Positions 35,196 to 44,354 of a stretch of 64,000 bases of DNA are shown piece by piece. A model generated the notes under the pieces. That model did no database searches. It was given only the letters and a program-made list of their open reading frames with translations, and was not told the DNA's origin. Source of the stretch: Paenibacillus xylaniclasticus (lineage in GTDB: Bacteria; Bacillota; Bacilli; Paenibacillales; Paenibacillaceae); NCBI RefSeq assembly GCF_004001065.1, contig NZ_BIML01000008.1:62001-126000 (forward strand). The letters are read 5' to 3'. A program made the translations under genes and the position numbers. Every line of letters begins with the position of its first letter. The stretch's first letter is position 1.

Positions 35196-35708
35196 TTGAG
35201 TAAGATTGGAAGAAATGAGTCGTGTCCTTGCGGAAGCGGTCAGAAGTACAAACGCTGCTGCATGGAGAAGGATCAAGCGGAGGCGCGCAAGGAGCAGGCT
35301 GCAGCACGTCAGACATCCAAGAAGGCCGTGTCGCCGGAAGAGATGTCAAAGTGGATTGCAGAACTGAAGTGGAAGCGTGAGGAATACCGCGAGATGGCAT
35401 CTATGCTCGTGAAACAGATGGAAGGCGAATATGATCCTGCCATTATTGTTCGCGCAGTGTGGGTATGGCATTGCTACGCTGACGAGACGGAGCTGTCCTC
35501 ATCGGTTAAGCTGGAATCGTACTGCGCGGCAGTAGAGTTCTTGATGAGCGAAGCGCACGATTTGCCGAACACGCAAAAAGCGATCGCAGCGAAATATGGA
35601 ATATCGCCAACTACGCTGTCTAAGCGTAATAAAGAATTAACGGCGTTCTTCGCAGAGCGTGCGGCGAATGCCGAGCATAAGGAGCAGGGTATTCCTGTCT
35701 TAGCTTAG
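35196..35708 (+). CDS. SEC-C motif protein with a C-terminal HTH-like segment
   Basis: The likely start is TTG 35196 (MSKIGRNESCP), ten bases after AGGAG; TTG 35190 is an alternative. The 170-residue protein begins with a SEC-C zinc motif, CPCGSGQKYKRCC (about residues 10-22), like the tail of SecA. A helical middle is followed by a helix-turn-helix-like stretch (TQKAIAAKYGISPTTLSKRN, about residues 130-149). The combination suggests a nucleic-acid or ribosome-associated protein, but the role is unknown. A terminator follows. Confidence 0.8.
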   Translation: MSKIGRNESCPCGSGQKYKRCCMEKDQAEARKEQAAARQTSKKAVSPEEMSKWIAELKWKREEYREMASMLVKQMEGEYDPAIIVRAVWVWHCYADETELSSSVKLESYCAAVEFLMSEAHDLPNTQKAIAAKYGISPTTLSKRNKELTAFFAERAANAEHKEQGIPVLA

Positions 35709-35751
35709 TCATGATTTTCACGTTTATTTTCTGCCGCTATAATGTTCGTCT

Positions 35752-35783
35752 AGGCGTCTGCTAGGTGCAGGCGCCTCTTTTTT
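35752..35783 (+). terminator. Terminator after the SEC-C gene
   Basis: AGGCG-TCTGC pairs with GCAG-GCGCCT, followed by CTTTTTT. Confidence 0.8.
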
Positions 35784-35925
35784 ATTGTGTCCAATAGGCT
35801 AGTCCACTCGGTGGGACGAGCGCCGATTGACCTGCTGATCAATCAGACCTATACTTACTTTAAGTAACTACAGGCGAATGGTTATTTCGGACGATGGACA
35901 TGATGAGAACGGGTGGCGATGATGA

Positions 35926-37014
35926 ATGGAACTTGAGACCGATGTATGTATCGTTGGCGCCGGACCTGGCGGAGCCATGCTTGCTGTACTGCTTGCTGAG
36001 AAAGGTATACCGGTCATCTTGGTTGAACGGCATGCCAGCGTATTTAAGGAATTCCGCGGCGAGCATTTGAATGAAGACGGCGAGCGGATCTTGCACAAGC
36101 ACGGTGTGCTTGATGAGGTGCAAAGACAAGGTATGCTTCTAATGAAGCGCATTGAATATATGGAGCACGGACATTTGGTGAGGACGGTAGTGCCGGAAGA
36201 AGGACATGCTCATGTCGGGATTCATGTACCGCAGAAGCATTTGCTTCAAGCTTTGTTCAGCCGCTTAGAGCAAAACCCGAATGCGACGCTGCTGACAGGC
36301 GTTGCAGTCAATCGGCTGCTGCAGAACGACAGAGGCGTCATACAAGGTGTCGGCGGCAAGCGGGGCGAGGAAGAAATCTTTATACGCAGTCGTATCGTCG
36401 TCGGGGCAGACGGACGTTATTCTACGGTTCGTAAACTGGCGGGCATTGAGACGGACGTCATTAGTCACGGCTACGACTTGCTGTGGGCGCGTATTCCTGC
36501 ACCGGAAGGCTGGGAGCCGGTTATTCGGATGGCGCTGGCCGGGGGCGCACAGCTGGCGATGTTCACGCAGCAGGGCGGCTTTATCCAGATCGGATGGAGT
36601 ATACCGGAAGGAGCATTTCCAGCCATGACGAAGCAGCCGATTGATCCGCTCCTCGATACGCTTGTAAGAGCATACCCGGATATCGAGCATTCAGCGAGAG
36701 CGAATTTGCGTTCTTGGCGTGACTTCGTCCTCTTGAAGGTACACAGCAGCAGAGCGGAATCGTGGGTCAAGGATGGGCTTGTCATTATGGGTGATGCGGC
36801 GCATACGATGAGCCCGACAGGAGCATTCGGCTTAAACTGCGCTTTGAATGATGCAGATACTTTAGCCCGCGTGCTGCTTCATGCATTAGAAGCGGGGGAT
36901 ACGAGCGCTGAGCGGCTGACTGCGTTCGAGAGGTCGAACCGGGTGTCGACAGAGGCTCTGCAGAAGCGGCAGCTCGAGATGGAGCGCTCTTTCGCCGGAC
37001 AGTTCAGCAAATAA
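35926..37014 (+). CDS. FAD-dependent monooxygenase (aromatic hydroxylase type)
   Basis: A 362-residue group A flavoprotein with the FAD motif VGAGPGG (about residues 9-15), the middle VGADGRYSTVRKLAG (DG motif, about 158-172) and GDAAHTMSPTGAFGLNCAL (GD motif, about 286-304). These three motifs define the p-hydroxybenzoate-hydroxylase/UbiH family, which hydroxylates aromatic or polyketide substrates with NAD(P)H and oxygen. The substrate is unknown and no pathway genes are adjacent. The ribosome site (GGGTGG) is modest. A strong hairpin follows. Confidence 0.88.
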   Translation: MELETDVCIVGAGPGGAMLAVLLAEKGIPVILVERHASVFKEFRGEHLNEDGERILHKHGVLDEVQRQGMLLMKRIEYMEHGHLVRTVVPEEGHAHVGIHVPQKHLLQALFSRLEQNPNATLLTGVAVNRLLQNDRGVIQGVGGKRGEEEIFIRSRIVVGADGRYSTVRKLAGIETDVISHGYDLLWARIPAPEGWEPVIRMALAGGAQLAMFTQQGGFIQIGWSIPEGAFPAMTKQPIDPLLDTLVRAYPDIEHSARANLRSWRDFVLLKVHSSRAESWVKDGLVIMGDAAHTMSPTGAFGLNCALNDADTLARVLLHALEAGDTSAERLTAFERSNRVSTEALQKRQLEMERSFAGQFSK

Positions 37015-37020
37015 TTCGAT

Positions 37021-37058
37021 AAGAAGCGGCCTTACCGACGAAGGGAGGCCGCTTCTTC
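37021..37058 (+). terminator. Terminator after the monooxygenase gene
   Basis: AAGAAGCGGCCTT pairs with AGGCCGCTTCTT with a short internal loop. Confidence 0.82.
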
Positions 37059-37172
37059 GTCATTCTATTAACTATTCTAAATCAGGCTATTCTCTTAAGT
37101 CATTCATCCAAGAGACAACTATCTCCCGGTCATATGTTATCTTATAACGATAGAACGAGGGAGACGATAGAC

Positions 37173-37844
37173 ATGGTTGTATCGTACGGAAGACGGGTGC
37201 CTAACAAATGGTTGAAAACGGAAGCGCTGCTTAGTCATCCGGTGCTTTCAGCACATATTCCACCTACTCGCTCTTACACGGCCAGTCATTTGCGGGATAT
37301 GCTGAACGTACACAGGATGGTCGTCATTAAACCGGTGCTCGGATCAGGTGGCAGCGGCGTTATTAAAGTCGAGCAAGAGGGAAGCGGTTACGCTTATACT
37401 TATTATTCGAAGAAAAAGCATTGTGCGACCTTCGACCAATTGCTCGCTTCGATTGTTAGATTGAAGAAGAAGCGGGCGTACCTTATCCAGAAAGGAATTC
37501 GGTTGGCGACAATCGGCGGACGTCCAATCGATTACCGGGTGAAGTATGAGAAGACAGCGACGGGATGGGTCTATCGTTCGATGGTAGGGCGGATTGCAAA
37601 GCCGGGATTGTTCGTGACGAATCTGTGCCGCGGCGGCACAATGGTAACAGCGGCGCAGGGCATCCGCGGTTCTTTGTCCGCCTCTCAAGTGGCCGCAAAA
37701 AAAAGGGAGATGAGAGAACTGACCGTTATCGCAACCCAAGTGCTGGAATCGAGATTTCCTGGCGTCAATCTACTAGGGTATGACTATGGGATTGATAAGA
37801 GCGGGAAGATCTGGATTTTTGAAGTGAATACAAAGCCTCAATAA
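37173..37844 (+). CDS. YheC/YheD-family ATP-grasp protein, short form
   Basis: The likely start is ATG 37173 behind GAGGGAGA. The 223-residue protein has ATP-grasp features: VVIKPVLGSGGSGVIKV (about residues 49-65), YLIQKGI, RPIDYRVKYE and the C-terminal NLLGYDYGIDKSGKIWIFEVNTKPQ with the metal-binding Asp/Glu/Asn. YheC/YheD are endospore coat-associated proteins of unknown reaction. Known members are usually longer, with an N-terminal domain; here only the grasp core is present. Confidence 0.85.
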   Translation: MVVSYGRRVPNKWLKTEALLSHPVLSAHIPPTRSYTASHLRDMLNVHRMVVIKPVLGSGGSGVIKVEQEGSGYAYTYYSKKKHCATFDQLLASIVRLKKKRAYLIQKGIRLATIGGRPIDYRVKYEKTATGWVYRSMVGRIAKPGLFVTNLCRGGTMVTAAQGIRGSLSASQVAAKKREMRELTVIATQVLESRFPGVNLLGYDYGIDKSGKIWIFEVNTKPQ

Positions 37845-37960
37845 GCGGGCGGCCTCCAATATCAGCTTCGCGCTTAAAATGTTAATTATATGATACGTTT
37901 CGTTAATTATGCTTGCGGGTCATGATTAAACTTTTTTATAGAAAAAGCTTGTCCCAAGGC

Positions 37961-38059
37961 TGTGAATAAGCCTGTCCACAAGTTAGCCGTTGCTAAATCT
38001 CATTTTTCCATGTATACCCACATCCTATACACACTCTGTCCACACCAATATGTGGATAA
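37961..38059 (+). promoter_or_regulatory. Cluster of DnaA boxes upstream of sda
   Basis: Two boxes fit TTATNCACA on the minus strand: TTATTCACA (37961-37969) and TTATCCACA (38051-38059). Near-boxes lie between them: CTGTCCACA twice (37972-37980 and 38036-38044), ATACCCACA (38014-38022) and CTATACACA (38025-38033). A DnaA-box cluster before sda is known in B. subtilis, where it links sda expression to replication initiation. Confidence 0.82.
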
Positions 38060-38080
38060 ACGGAACGCTTGTTCCGTTTA
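38057..38080. promoter_or_regulatory. Perfect palindrome at the sda promoter
   Basis: TAAACGGAAC and GTTCCGTTTA are perfect 10-bp arms around GCTT. The right arm overlaps the likely -35 box and the left arm shares three bases with the last DnaA box. It could be an operator for an unidentified regulator or a hairpin. Confidence 0.6.
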
Positions 38081-38097
38081 TTACCCCATGCTAAGAT
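38070..38097 (+). promoter_or_regulatory. Likely sda promoter
   Basis: TTGTTC (38070-38075) and TAAGAT (38092-38097) are 16 bases apart, with an upstream TG that makes an extended -10. It lies just downstream of the DnaA-box cluster. Confidence 0.55.
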
Positions 38098-38139
38098 GAG
38101 TGAGGAAATAAACGGAAACGAAAGAAAGGAGTGTGGGAC

Positions 38140-38283
38140 ATGGAGTTGCTGTCTGACGATTTGCTTATCGACTCATACGTAGCCGCAATACAGCTTCATC
38201 TTGAACCGGAATTTATACGTCTGCTCAGTGAAGAGTTGGAGCGCAGACAGATCAACCCGGAGAGCTACCGAATAGGAGCGTAA
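38140..38283 (+). CDS. sda: Sporulation checkpoint inhibitor Sda
   Basis: Sda is a small helical-hairpin protein that binds the sporulation kinase KinA and blocks phosphorelay when replication is active or damaged. The 47-residue product MELLSDDLLIDSYVAAIQLH...ERRQINPESYRIGA aligns along its length with the B. subtilis pattern [33 protein letters not shown]. The ATG follows AAAGGAG. The upstream DnaA-box cluster gives independent support. Confidence 0.92.
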   Translation: MELLSDDLLIDSYVAAIQLHLEPEFIRLLSEELERRQINPESYRIGA

Positions 38284-38313
38284 ATAGATGTACCATAACG
38301 TTGCGTTCAGCCT

Positions 38314-38556
38314 CTAATCAATATCTTTCATAACATCTACCTCAAATGTATACGAACAGTGTGGACAATAGGCGGCATGTCGACATGTACCCTTGCCCTC
38401 CATTTGATTAGCGGCATAATCGACTTCTATCGGTTCGTAAGGTGCGTATGGCCCCATCCAATCGCTCACCGGTCCACGATCTCCAGCTGTACCTGAACAA
38501 GAAGGGCATACGGCATCGAGCATACGGATTCCATTGCATACAGCACATAATGACAT
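38314..38556 (-). CDS. Small cysteine-rich zinc-ribbon-like protein
   Basis: An 80-residue protein with three CxxC-type knuckles: CAVC (residues 4-7), CPSC (about 17-20) and CPHC (about 64-67), plus a further Cys/His pair in CRHAAYC. It probably binds zinc. No family or function is recognised. GGAGGG precedes the ATG. It follows yumC on the same strand, and its ribosome site lies at the edge of an inverted repeat (see 38558-38601). Confidence 0.7.
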   Translation of the reverse strand: MSLCAVCNGIRMLDAVCPSCSGTAGDRGPVSDWMGPYAPYEPIEVDYAANQMEGKGTCRHAAYCPHCSYTFEVDVMKDID

Positions 38557-38557
38557 A

Positions 38558-38601
38558 AGGGTATCCCTCCTCGGTTGATTGGCTCCAAGGTAGGATACCC
38601 T
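38558..38601 (-). promoter_or_regulatory. Inverted repeat around the ribosome site of the zinc-ribbon gene
   Basis: AGGGTATCC (minus-strand left arm, 38601-38593) and GGATACCCT (38566-38558) are perfect 9-bp arms. GAGGAGG lies between them beside the second arm. Folding would hide or expose the ribosome site, or the hairpin may attenuate readthrough from yumC. Confidence 0.5.
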
Positions 38602-38620
38602 ATTTTGTGTCTTTTCTATA

Positions 38621-39619
38621 TTATAATTTCATGCTGCTGCTGTGACCGGGTGAAAGCTTCGCGCTAGGGTCGATATATACCTTCGCATTGTTGACCGCCG
38701 TAGGTGCCTCGCCGAAGCCGACAGCAATCAGCTTCAGCTTGCCCGGATAAGTTGTAATGTCACCTGCAGCGAATATGCCTGGGATACTCGTCTCCATCCG
38801 TGAATCGACGACGATGGAGCCGCCGTCAATCTCAAGTCCCCAATCGGCGATTGGCCCAAGAGATGAGACGAACCCGTAATTGACAATGACGGCATCGGCA
38901 GTTACTTCCGTCTTTACCTTCGTCTTCACCTGCTCTAGCGTTACCCGTTCGATCCTGTCAGTGCCATGCAGCGCTGTAATTTCATGCGAGGTGATGATGC
39001 GGACCGCGGATTGATATAGTTTGCTTACGCTGTGCTCATGGGCTCTGAATTTATCTCGGCGATGAACGAGCGTCACGCTTGCGGCAATAGGCTCCAGCAT
39101 TAGCGCCCAATCGACAGCAGAATCGCCGCCGCCGGTGATGAGTACATGCTGCCCGGAGAATTGCTGCAAATCGCTTATGAAGTAATACAAATTATGCTTC
39201 TCGAAGCGGGAGGCCTCTGCCAGCTCGAGCTTTCTCGGCTCGAAAGCTCCGACGCCGGCTGTAATGATGACAGCCTTGGCGAAATGTACTGCTTTGTCGG
39301 TTTGAATCTCGAACAGGCGCTCATCGCGTTTGATCACCTGCGTTACTTTCTCTTCCAGACGTACATTCGTAGTGAAGTGATCCATTTGCTGCTTCAGCTG
39401 CGTCACGAGCTCGCCAGCCGTAATTTTTGGAAATCCGGCAACGTCATATATATATTTCTCAGGATACAGCGCTGCAAGCTGGCCGCCAAGCTGGGGCATA
39501 CTCTCAATTAATGTCACGGAGGCCTGCCGCATCCCGCAATAGAATGCGGCAAACATGCCTGCTGGTCCGCCTCCGATGACGACAATATCGATGGGATGAG
39601 ACTGCGTTGAATCTGTCAT
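38621..39619 (-). CDS. yumC: Ferredoxin-NADP+ reductase, thioredoxin-reductase-like
   Basis: A 332-residue flavoprotein of the TrxR-like FNR group that reduces ferredoxin or flavodoxin with NADPH. It has GGGPAG (about residues 16-21), the NADPH motif [12 protein letters not shown] (about 161-172) and [25 protein letters not shown] near the C-terminus. The CxxC of true thioredoxin reductases is absent. The ATG follows AAGGAGGTG. It is divergent from ndh, as in the yumC-yumB neighbourhood of B. subtilis. Confidence 0.92.
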   Translation of the reverse strand: MTDSTQSHPIDIVVIGGGPAGMFAAFYCGMRQASVTLIESMPQLGGQLAALYPEKYIYDVAGFPKITAGELVTQLKQQMDHFTTNVRLEEKVTQVIKRDERLFEIQTDKAVHFAKAVIITAGVGAFEPRKLELAEASRFEKHNLYYFISDLQQFSGQHVLITGGGDSAVDWALMLEPIAASVTLVHRRDKFRAHEHSVSKLYQSAVRIITSHEITALHGTDRIERVTLEQVKTKVKTEVTADAVIVNYGFVSSLGPIADWGLEIDGGSIVVDSRMETSIPGIFAAGDITTYPGKLKLIAVGFGEAPTAVNNAKVYIDPSAKLSPGHSSSMKL

Positions 39620-39860
39620 ATCGGCACCTCCTTGTGTTTATCAACCTCTCTTACATTATAGTCGTTCGAAAGCGCCTGTAAGAACCGATCGGATTGGAAC
39701 ATATGACGAACATTTTCGTATAAATAACCATTGAACTTTTAGTGCAAACTAGGTATCATTCTTTTCATGAATAGGTAAGTTCGACAAACTCTGTCGTTTT
39801 CGAATACACAACGTTTTATCCCGCTTGTACTTAGCAATGCCTTTATTTTTTAGGCTTGGA

Positions 39861-39878
39861 TTGTGTAATTTTTCACAA
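39861..39878 (+). promoter_or_regulatory. Rex-like operator upstream of ndh
   Basis: TTGTGTAATTTTTCACAA differs by one base from the Rex palindrome TTGTGAA-N4-TTCACAA. Its right half overlaps a possible -35 box (TTCACA 39872-39877, with TAATAG at 39894-39899). Rex senses the NADH/NAD+ ratio and represses ndh in B. subtilis, so the same feedback is inferred here. Confidence 0.75.
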
Positions 39879-39959
39879 AGAATGTTTATTAAATAATAGA
39901 CACATATACAACACCTATAAATAGATATATATAAATAAGGGATAGGAAGGGATTCGACC

Positions 39960-41165
39960 ATGAGCAACATTCCAAAAATCGTCATTCTAGGAGCTGGTTA
40001 TGGCGGTGTGCTGACGGCGCTTCGGCTGCAGAAGCAGCTGAATTATAACGAAGCCGATGTCACTCTTGTGAATAAGCATGATTATCATTATATTACAACA
40101 CATCTTCATATGCCCGCTGCAGGTACAGACAATCCGGAGAATGCGCGTGTCAGCATTTCTAAGCTGATTGACGAATTTAAGATTGACTTCGTGAAGTCGA
40201 CGGTCGTGCAGATTCGTCCGCAGGATAAGAAGGTCATTCTGGAGGACGGCACGCTGTCCTATGATTATCTGGTTATCGGTCTGGGCGGCGAACCGGAAAC
40301 ATTCGGTATTCCGGGGCTGCAGGAGCATGCGATGAACATCCGCAGCATTAACTCCGTTCGACTTATCCGTGAGCATATTGAATATCAATTTGCTCGCTTC
40401 AAGCGCGAGCCGCACCGTACCGATTATTTGACATTTGTCGTCGGCGGAGCGGGCTTTACCGGTATCGAGTTCGTCGGCGAGCTGGCTGATCGCATTCCTG
40501 AGCTGTGCAAGGAATTCGATGTCGATCCGAATCTGGTGAAAATCTACAATGTTGAAGCAGGTCCGTCGGCATTGCCAGGCTTTGATCCCGAGCTTATCGA
40601 ATATGCGATGAACGTACTGACGAAGAAGGGTGTAGCATTCAAGATCGGGACGGCGATCAAATCGTGTACAGCTGAAGGCGTTGTGGTGCAGAAGGGTGAA
40701 GAGCCGGCTGAAGAGATTCGCTCGCAGACGGTTATTTGGTCCGGTGGCGTTCGCGGCAACCGTCTAATTGAGGAAGCTGGCTTCGAGACGATGCGCGGCC
40801 GTGTTAAAATCGATGACAATCTGCGTGTCCCTGGCAGCGATCATGTATATGTCGTCGGCGACAACTCGCTTATGTTCGGGGAAGACGGTCGTCCGTATCC
40901 GCCAACTGCTCAAATCGCGATGCAGCAGGGTGTCGTCTGTGCCCATAACCTGGTCGCTTCGATCCGAAATCAGCCGCTGAAGAAATTCGTATTCAGCAAC
41001 AAAGGGACGGTAGCGTCGCTCGGTAAGGGCGAAGCGGTCGGCATCGCCTTCGGTAAGAAATATAAAGGCCGTGTCGCAGCATGGTTGAAGAAGCTGATCG
41101 ACATTCGTTATTTGTTCATTATCGGCGGCTTGCCGCTCGTGTTCCGTAAAGGGAAGTTTCTATAA
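39960..41165 (+). CDS. ndh: Type II NADH dehydrogenase
   Basis: NDH-2 passes electrons from NADH to menaquinone without pumping protons, on the inner face of the membrane. The 401-residue protein has GAGYGG (10-15), VGGAGFTGIEFVGEL (about 160-174), the late VVGDNSLM flavin motif and PPTAQIAMQQG, which together with the amphipathic C-terminus (RYLFIIGGLPLVFRKGKFL) fits membrane-bound NDH-2 like YumB/YjlD. The ATG follows AGGAAGGG. A Rex-like operator lies about 80 bases upstream. The next gene overlaps its stop by one base. Confidence 0.93.
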   Translation: MSNIPKIVILGAGYGGVLTALRLQKQLNYNEADVTLVNKHDYHYITTHLHMPAAGTDNPENARVSISKLIDEFKIDFVKSTVVQIRPQDKKVILEDGTLSYDYLVIGLGGEPETFGIPGLQEHAMNIRSINSVRLIREHIEYQFARFKREPHRTDYLTFVVGGAGFTGIEFVGELADRIPELCKEFDVDPNLVKIYNVEAGPSALPGFDPELIEYAMNVLTKKGVAFKIGTAIKSCTAEGVVVQKGEEPAEEIRSQTVIWSGGVRGNRLIEEAGFETMRGRVKIDDNLRVPGSDHVYVVGDNSLMFGEDGRPYPPTAQIAMQQGVVCAHNLVASIRNQPLKKFVFSNKGTVASLGKGEAVGIAFGKKYKGRVAAWLKKLIDIRYLFIIGGLPLVFRKGKFL

Positions 41166-41446
41166 TGCGGCATTGCAGCGTACAGGTGCGCGGCCTGTTA
41201 ACAAGAGACGAGCTTGACCGATACAACGCGCTGATGGAAGTCGGCTCCTTCCTGGAGTCGAACAATCGGTATGATCTGGCCTACACGGTACAGAGAGAGA
41301 TTGATATTCTGATTATGCCGGCTATAGAACGGTTGAAGGATAAGAGTCGCGCGCGCGACCGTGCGACGGCAGAATATTTGGAACAGAAGCGTTTGAAGCA
41401 ATTGGCCGAGGATGCGGATCAAGATGCTGAAGACGAGGATGAATAA
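41165..41446 (+). CDS. Hypothetical protein translationally coupled to ndh
   Basis: A 93-residue protein whose ATG overlaps the ndh stop in TAATG. It has a helical core (LTRDELDRYNALMEVGSFLE through IERLKDKSR) and a very acidic C-terminal tail (about residues 82-93). No family is recognised. The overlap suggests stoichiometric expression with NDH-2, so a partner or regulator of that enzyme is possible, but nothing in the sequence proves it. Confidence 0.7.
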   Translation: MRHCSVQVRGLLTRDELDRYNALMEVGSFLESNNRYDLAYTVQREIDILIMPAIERLKDKSRARDRATAEYLEQKRLKQLAEDADQDAEDEDE

Positions 41447-41498
41447 ACGGACCTTTTAGCTTATCTAATGTCATAGTAATCGGCATCGATACACCTAG

Positions 41499-41553
41499 AG
41501 CTCCCTCATACAGCATGACGAGATTTCTTATGCTGTTGAAAGGGGCTTTTTCT
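41499..41553 (+). terminator. Terminator after the ndh operon
   Basis: AGCTCCC and CAGCAT on the left pair with ATGCTG and GGGGCT on the right, followed by TTTTTCT. The stem contains an internal loop. Confidence 0.68.
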
Positions 41554-41590
41554 ATAAATTCAAGACTAATGGAAGGGGAAACTAGTTCAA

Positions 41591-43309
41591 ATGAGCAGTC
41601 TGCAAACCCGAATCGTGCTTGTGTTCTCCATGATCATTACAATTTCTGCTGTCGTACTTGGCGTAATATTCGTTAACGATGCGCAGCGGCTCGTTGTAAA
41701 CTCGCTCGGCACCCAGGCGAGAATTATTGCCGAGCACGCAGCAGACAGCATTGATGTGAAGCAGTATGAGCAGCTAACTATCGACAGCGGGACGGACGGT
41801 TATTATGCGGAGCTAAGAGCGCAATTGAATGAGATGAAGCAGGGCTACGGGCTTAAATATTTGTACACGATGGGCAGCCGGACGGTAGATGGCCGTACTG
41901 AATATTATTATATGGTGGATGGAGCTCCGCTTGACCAGACCGAGGATGTATCAGCTCTCGGGGAAGTAGAAGAGGAGCAGTATCCGGGGCTTGTCCGGTC
42001 GTTTGCGAACAAGACGACGACAGTTGGTGAGCTGACCAGCGACGATGAATATGGAGCGGCTGTTACGGCATATGTGCCGATCCGCAATGAGTCAGGTGAG
42101 ATGATCGGTGTCATTGGTGCTGATTTCGATGCTGAGGAGGTTTACGCGCTTATGAAGCGCAACCGGATGACTGCGATTGCGATTGGGATTACTGTATTGC
42201 TATTGTCGCTGCTTGCGACTTTGCTGTTTGCCAAGCGGCTCGTTCGCCCGCTGAAGACCTTGACAAACGAGATGGCGCGTGTTCAGCAAGGCGATCTGAC
42301 GGTCAGCGTGACGGTGCGCGGCAAAGACGAGGTTGGCAAGCTAGCCGGCGCTTTTCAGGCCATGATCGATGAATTGCGGGGCATGATTCAGCGGCTTAGC
42401 GACAATGCAATGCTGCTGCACGCCGCTTCGCAGGAGCTGACGGCAAGCGCGCAGCATACGCAGTATAATACGGAGCAGATTGCAAGGTTAATTCGGGTAA
42501 TTGATGAGGAGGGGAATGTTCAGGCGAGCCGCTCGAGCAGCGTTATGGCGGCGATCGGGGATACGGACCGTTCCGTACAGCAGATTGCAAGCACCGCTGT
42601 GACGGTAGCCTCCGCTGCTCACAGCACGGCGGAGGAGGCGCAGTTGGGCGGCCAATCGGTACAGCTCGCAATGCAGCAGATGGAATCGATCCACCGCAAT
42701 ACAGAGCTGATGAAGGAGGATATCGAGCAGCTGTCGGAGAAGTCCGATCAGATTCAATCCATTATGGGGATCATTAGCTCGATCGCTTCGCAGACCAACC
42801 TGTTGTCATTGAATGCAGCGATTGAAGCGGCGAGAGCGGGCGAGGAAGGCCGTGGCTTCGCTGTCGTCGCTGATCAAATACGAAAGTTAGCTCAGCAAAC
42901 GGAAGAATCCTCGGATATCGTGACAGACCTCATTATGGACATGCTGACTCGTATCCATAGGATTGTCGATTCCGTTCACAGCGGCAGTCGAGAGGTTGGG
43001 GATGGGCTTACTATTGTCGGCCGTGCGAAGTCGGCGTTCTCGTCTATTATATCGGAAATCGATAAAATAACGGTACAGATGAAGGAGCTTTCCGACGTGT
43101 CCGCCCACATGGCGGCTTGCTCGAAGGAAGCAAGTGCCGCGAGCGGGGAGCTTGCGGGAAGCGTACGCCAGTCTGCGGATCGCTTTGCGAGCGTAACGGC
43201 AGCTGCAGAGCAGCAAACGGCTTCGATGCGCGATATTTTCTCAGCGACAGAGTCGCTCGCTAGTATGGCCAACCAGATGACCGAAATGGTCGCGAAATTT
43301 AAAGTGTAA
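41591..43309 (+). CDS. Methyl-accepting chemotaxis protein
   Basis: A 572-residue chemoreceptor. One helix (about 8-28) and a second (about 194-216) flank an extracellular sensor domain of Cache-like appearance ([21 protein letters not shown], then [12 protein letters not shown]). A HAMP domain (about 216-268) is followed by the signalling coiled coil with the conserved hairpin tip ([33 protein letters not shown]). The ligand is unknown. It signals to CheA/CheW, whose genes are not in the window. Confidence 0.92.
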   Translation: MSSLQTRIVLVFSMIITISAVVLGVIFVNDAQRLVVNSLGTQARIIAEHAADSIDVKQYEQLTIDSGTDGYYAELRAQLNEMKQGYGLKYLYTMGSRTVDGRTEYYYMVDGAPLDQTEDVSALGEVEEEQYPGLVRSFANKTTTVGELTSDDEYGAAVTAYVPIRNESGEMIGVIGADFDAEEVYALMKRNRMTAIAIGITVLLLSLLATLLFAKRLVRPLKTLTNEMARVQQGDLTVSVTVRGKDEVGKLAGAFQAMIDELRGMIQRLSDNAMLLHAASQELTASAQHTQYNTEQIARLIRVIDEEGNVQASRSSSVMAAIGDTDRSVQQIASTAVTVASAAHSTAEEAQLGGQSVQLAMQQMESIHRNTELMKEDIEQLSEKSDQIQSIMGIISSIASQTNLLSLNAAIEAARAGEEGRGFAVVADQIRKLAQQTEESSDIVTDLIMDMLTRIHRIVDSVHSGSREVGDGLTIVGRAKSAFSSIISEIDKITVQMKELSDVSAHMAACSKEASAASGELAGSVRQSADRFASVTAAAEQQTASMRDIFSATESLASMANQMTEMVAKFKV

Positions 43310-43329
43310 TCTCGTACATATACAAAAAA

Positions 43330-43382
43330 AGCTTTGCAGCGGGCTCCTGGTGCAGGATGCGCCAAAATTCCGCAGCAAAGCT
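43330..43382. terminator. Terminator between the chemoreceptor and hemQ genes
   Basis: AGCTTTGC-A-GCGG pairs with CCGC-A-GCAAAGCT around a long loop, between convergent genes. Confidence 0.72.
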
Positions 43383-43389
43383 ATTTATT

Positions 43390-44136
43390 CTATACACTAA
43401 GCAGCTTGGTCAGCTTGTCCGTTGTTAGCAAATTGCCGACATAGAAGTCGCCGAATTCGCCGTATCGTGCGCTGACTTCGTCGAATCGCATCTCGTAGAC
43501 GAGCTTCTTGAATTGCAGCGCGTCGTCCGCGAACAGCGTGACGCCCCATTCCCAGTTATCGAAGCCGACGGAGCCGGTAATGATTTGCTTCACTTTGCCC
43601 GCATATTGGCGGCCGATCATGCCATGGCTGCGCATCATCGCTTTGCGTTCTTCCATGCTGAGCATATACCAGTTATCGTTGCCTTCGCGGCGTTTGTTCA
43701 TCGGATAGAAGCAAATATGGTTCGACTTCGGAAGCGCCGGCTTAAGACGTGCGGCAACCTCTGGAATGGTCGTCGGATCGACGCCAGGCTGTCCCATGTA
43801 GTTGCTTAACTCGACGACGCTGACATAAGAGTAGGTCGGCTTCGTGAAGGCGGCGAATGCCGACTTGTTGAACGCGGTCTCCAGCTCATTCAGCTCCTCG
43901 AGCGTCTCGCGGAGATGCATGAACACAATGTCCGCCTTCTGGCCGACGACGGAGTAGACCGCTGTACTGCCTTGCTTCGATTCATGCACTTGCTCCCATT
44001 GGTTTAAGAACGATTGAAGCTCGTCTGCTGCTTGTGCGCGTTCAGCTTCAGACGCCCCCTTCCAAGCCTGCCAATCTATCGACCGGAAGTCGTGTAGGGC
44101 GTACCAGCCTTCTAATGTTTGTGCTGCTTCACTCAT
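43390..44136 (-). CDS. hemQ: Coproheme decarboxylase (ChdC/HemQ)
   Basis: This 248-residue enzyme decarboxylates coproheme III to heme B with peroxide in the coproporphyrin-dependent heme pathway of Gram-positives. The catalytic Tyr is Y144 in [11 protein letters not shown] and the proximal heme ligand is H171 in [11 protein letters not shown], matching the Geobacillus enzyme pattern. The C-terminal [18 protein letters not shown] is also typical. The ATG follows CGGAGGAA. It fits with the heme A genes elsewhere in the window. Confidence 0.95.
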   Translation of the reverse strand: MSEAAQTLEGWYALHDFRSIDWQAWKGASEAERAQAADELQSFLNQWEQVHESKQGSTAVYSVVGQKADIVFMHLRETLEELNELETAFNKSAFAAFTKPTYSYVSVVELSNYMGQPGVDPTTIPEVAARLKPALPKSNHICFYPMNKRREGNDNWYMLSMEERKAMMRSHGMIGRQYAGKVKQIITGSVGFDNWEWGVTLFADDALQFKKLVYEMRFDEVSARYGEFGDFYVGNLLTTDKLTKLLSV

Positions 44137-44354
44137 GGTTCATTCCTCCGTTCATTCCGTTGTATGCAATTGCTATCATTGTAGCTTAATGCACAGCGCT
44201 TCCGCAAATGTCGGACTTGTGAAATTTGTGCAACGGAAATTGACTTCCGGACAGCCTTTCATTAAACTAATATCGATAAATAGGGATAGAATGAAGAAGT
44301 TAGCAATTTTCGTTCGATACGGATATAGATGGGTTATCTTGGAGGATGGACAAT

